This document shows positions 38,261-39,226 of a stretch of 39,226 bases of DNA, one piece after another (the stretch's first letter is position 1; each line of letters begins with the position of its first letter). Origin of the DNA: JBBTXG01 sp038062375 (lineage in GTDB: Bacteria > Patescibacteriota > Minisyncoccia > Minisyncoccales > UBA10102); assembly GCA_038062375.1 (NCBI GenBank), contig JBBTXG010000011.1:1-39226 (forward strand), in the 5' to 3' direction. The translations under genes were made by a program, and so were the position numbers. Under the pieces are notes generated by a model. It was not told the origin of the DNA. It did no database searches and saw only the letters and a program-made list of their open reading frames with translations.

Positions 38261-38376
38261 TCGTTTTACACCTCGCAGACAAGTGTGATCTTTTGTTACA
38301 GCAAGAGGAGGTAGAGGCGTTTGAGAAAGGTTGAACCGGAGGGTTTCAAAGTGGAAAGAGACAGCACTGTATGATT

Positions 38377-39132
38377 TCAGTGCAAGACAAAGGAGACGTG
38401 AGTAGTCGCAGTAATTTCCTTTTCTTTCGTGGATAGATCATAAGCTCCGTAATCTTCAATATTGGTAGAATGGGGGCTTAAAATTTGAATAACTCCAGTT
38501 CTTGCAGAGTGCAGTTTCCCTATTTTTACTCCGGTGCCTCTTGCGATTGCTTGCGCGCGGATCAATGCATCTTTCGTTGCCTCTGCATAAAGTTCTGGCC
38601 GTAGTTCATTGAGTTTCGTGTAATGATATTCGGAGGAATTATATTGAAAAAGTATCCCGTCTTTTGCAAGTGCATTTACATTCTGTGAGAGCTGTTCGAT
38701 TTTTTCGATATCTTCGCTTTCCACTCGCAGTCCCCTGGTTACGAAGTATCCTGCGATCCTTGGTTGGGAATATCCAAATTTGGCTCCGAATTCTTCGAGA
38801 GATTGATAGAACGGTTCTGTTTGAATAGGAAGAAAAGTAATTGATCTTTCTTGGAGTCCAAATGAAATGAGAAATCTCTTTATATTTTCTGAATCGGTTT
38901 TTATGGCTTGGATGGCTGCGGGGAGGTTGGCGAGATTAGCTTCTCTCTGGAAACTCGAACTCCATTTTGCAAGATCTGCCATAACAATCTTCTTTGCCGA
39001 TCCCGTCACCGTAATGATGTTCGTGGCGCGTGTACTTGCAATCTGCATGCCATGGAGCCACAAGCCCAGGACCAGAGAGAAGCCTAGGATTGTAGGTAGC
39101 CATAAAATAAATTTCAATTTTTGTGGATCCAT
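38377..39132 (-). CDS. SIMPL (DUF541) domain protein, second copy, 251 aa
   Basis: A membrane-anchored SIMPL protein, different from the one at 7094-7870. An N-terminal hydrophobic segment (about residues 8-26, FILWLPTILGFSLVLGLWLHG) is followed by ITVTGSAKKIVMADLAKW, a central ITFLPIQTEPFYQ and AGYFVTRGLRVESEDIEKI, and the C-terminal ATKDALIRAQAIARGTGVKIGKL. All are family hallmarks. AAAGG lies 11 nt upstream of the ATG. Its stop lies in a GCACTG/CAGTGC hairpin with a T-rich tail. It is flanked by tRNA-Lys and tRNA-Pro. The function is unknown beyond the family. Confidence 0.88.
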   Translation of the reverse strand: MDPQKLKFILWLPTILGFSLVLGLWLHGMQIASTRATNIITVTGSAKKIVMADLAKWSSSFQREANLANLPAAIQAIKTDSENIKRFLISFGLQERSITFLPIQTEPFYQSLEEFGAKFGYSQPRIAGYFVTRGLRVESEDIEKIEQLSQNVNALAKDGILFQYNSSEYHYTKLNELRPELYAEATKDALIRAQAIARGTGVKIGKLHSARTGVIQILSPHSTNIEDYGAYDLSTKEKEITATTHVSFVLH

Positions 39133-39174
39133 ATAAGCTTATGCCTTTATAATATAATGATGATATGTCTTTGT

Positions 39175-39226
39175 TGGTCGGGGTGCCGGGAATTGAACCC
39201 GGGTTACTACCACCCCAAGGTAGCGT
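39175..39226 (-). tRNA. tRNA-Pro (anticodon GGG), 5' part outside the window
   Basis: On the minus strand the 3' end is CACCCCG-A-CCA (ending at 39175), with T arm CCGGG-TTCAATT-CCCGG. The anticodon arm CTACC/GGTAG has loop TTGGGGT, anticodon GGG. The D arm and 5' acceptor strand are cut off by the window end. Confidence 0.88.

Overview
The window looks like part of a Candidate Phyla Radiation (Patescibacteria, most likely Parcubacteria-type) genome. This is inferred from gene content and style, since no rRNA or marker tree is available. Genes are compact and often overlap by 4-60 nt. The list includes families that recur in such genomes: SIMPL/DUF541, DUF5654, a 53-residue protein starting MCYNCGCGMP, a PaaX-like winged-helix/Cas2-fold repressor, a short HrcA, and a class E/D-like sortase. 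TGA is used as a stop, so the code is standard. A run of exactly 100 N (32136-32235) marks a scaffold join of unknown length, so the left 32 kb and right 7 kb are linked only by scaffolding.

Layout. 1-490: a nested inverted repeat, a tiny ORF and a bidirectional terminator. 493-5937 (minus): a four-gene glycan cluster with its own promoter, GH130-like, GT4 fused to an alpha/alpha-barrel domain, GH100-like, and a second GH130-like. 5968-13487 (plus): cell-envelope genes mltG, SIMPL, a Kre9/KNH-like domain protein, a bactofilin-like beta-helix membrane protein, a Cys/His-rich exported protein, a LOG-family enzyme, DUF5654, the 53-aa protein, a sortase and a DUF11-like membrane protein. 13489-15868: a ferredoxin-reductase-like flavoprotein (minus), two small membrane proteins (plus) and an LpxL/HtrB-type acyltransferase (minus). 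16009-24196: uvrA, a small exported protein, lysS, a zinc-ribbon protein, a PaaX-like regulator flanked by two copies of a palindromic operator, and serS with an apparent zinc-binding insertion. 24294-31388: a small membrane protein, an alpha/beta hydrolase, a membrane-anchored MurF-like ligase, a DegT aminotransferase, a FemX-like transferase, FtsQ and CorA. 31490-33492: a truncated CDF-like transporter, the gap, then three small genes separated by highly structured spacers. 33643-38121: hrcA-grpE-dnaK-dnaJ behind a CIRCE-like operator. The end holds tRNA-Lys, a second SIMPL gene and a truncated tRNA-Pro.

How the genes work together. MltG, the MurF-like ligase, the FemX-like transferase, FtsQ and the sortase suggest a peptidoglycan-bearing, Gram-positive-like envelope. 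The heat-shock genes form a canonical HrcA-controlled operon. The glycan cluster is consistent with making or recycling an oligosaccharide, but its substrate cannot be read from sequence.

Two themes stand out. First, at least seven genes (14247, uvrA, lysS, serS, femX-like, corA, hrcA) have a sigma70-like -10 hexamer 5-9 nt before the start codon, which implies leaderless or nearly leaderless mRNAs. Second, inverted-repeat elements are scattered through spacers and even inside coding genes (MurF-like, UvrA). The densest set lies at 32500-33625, where one structured element occurs twice with conserved base-stem arms and a different interior.
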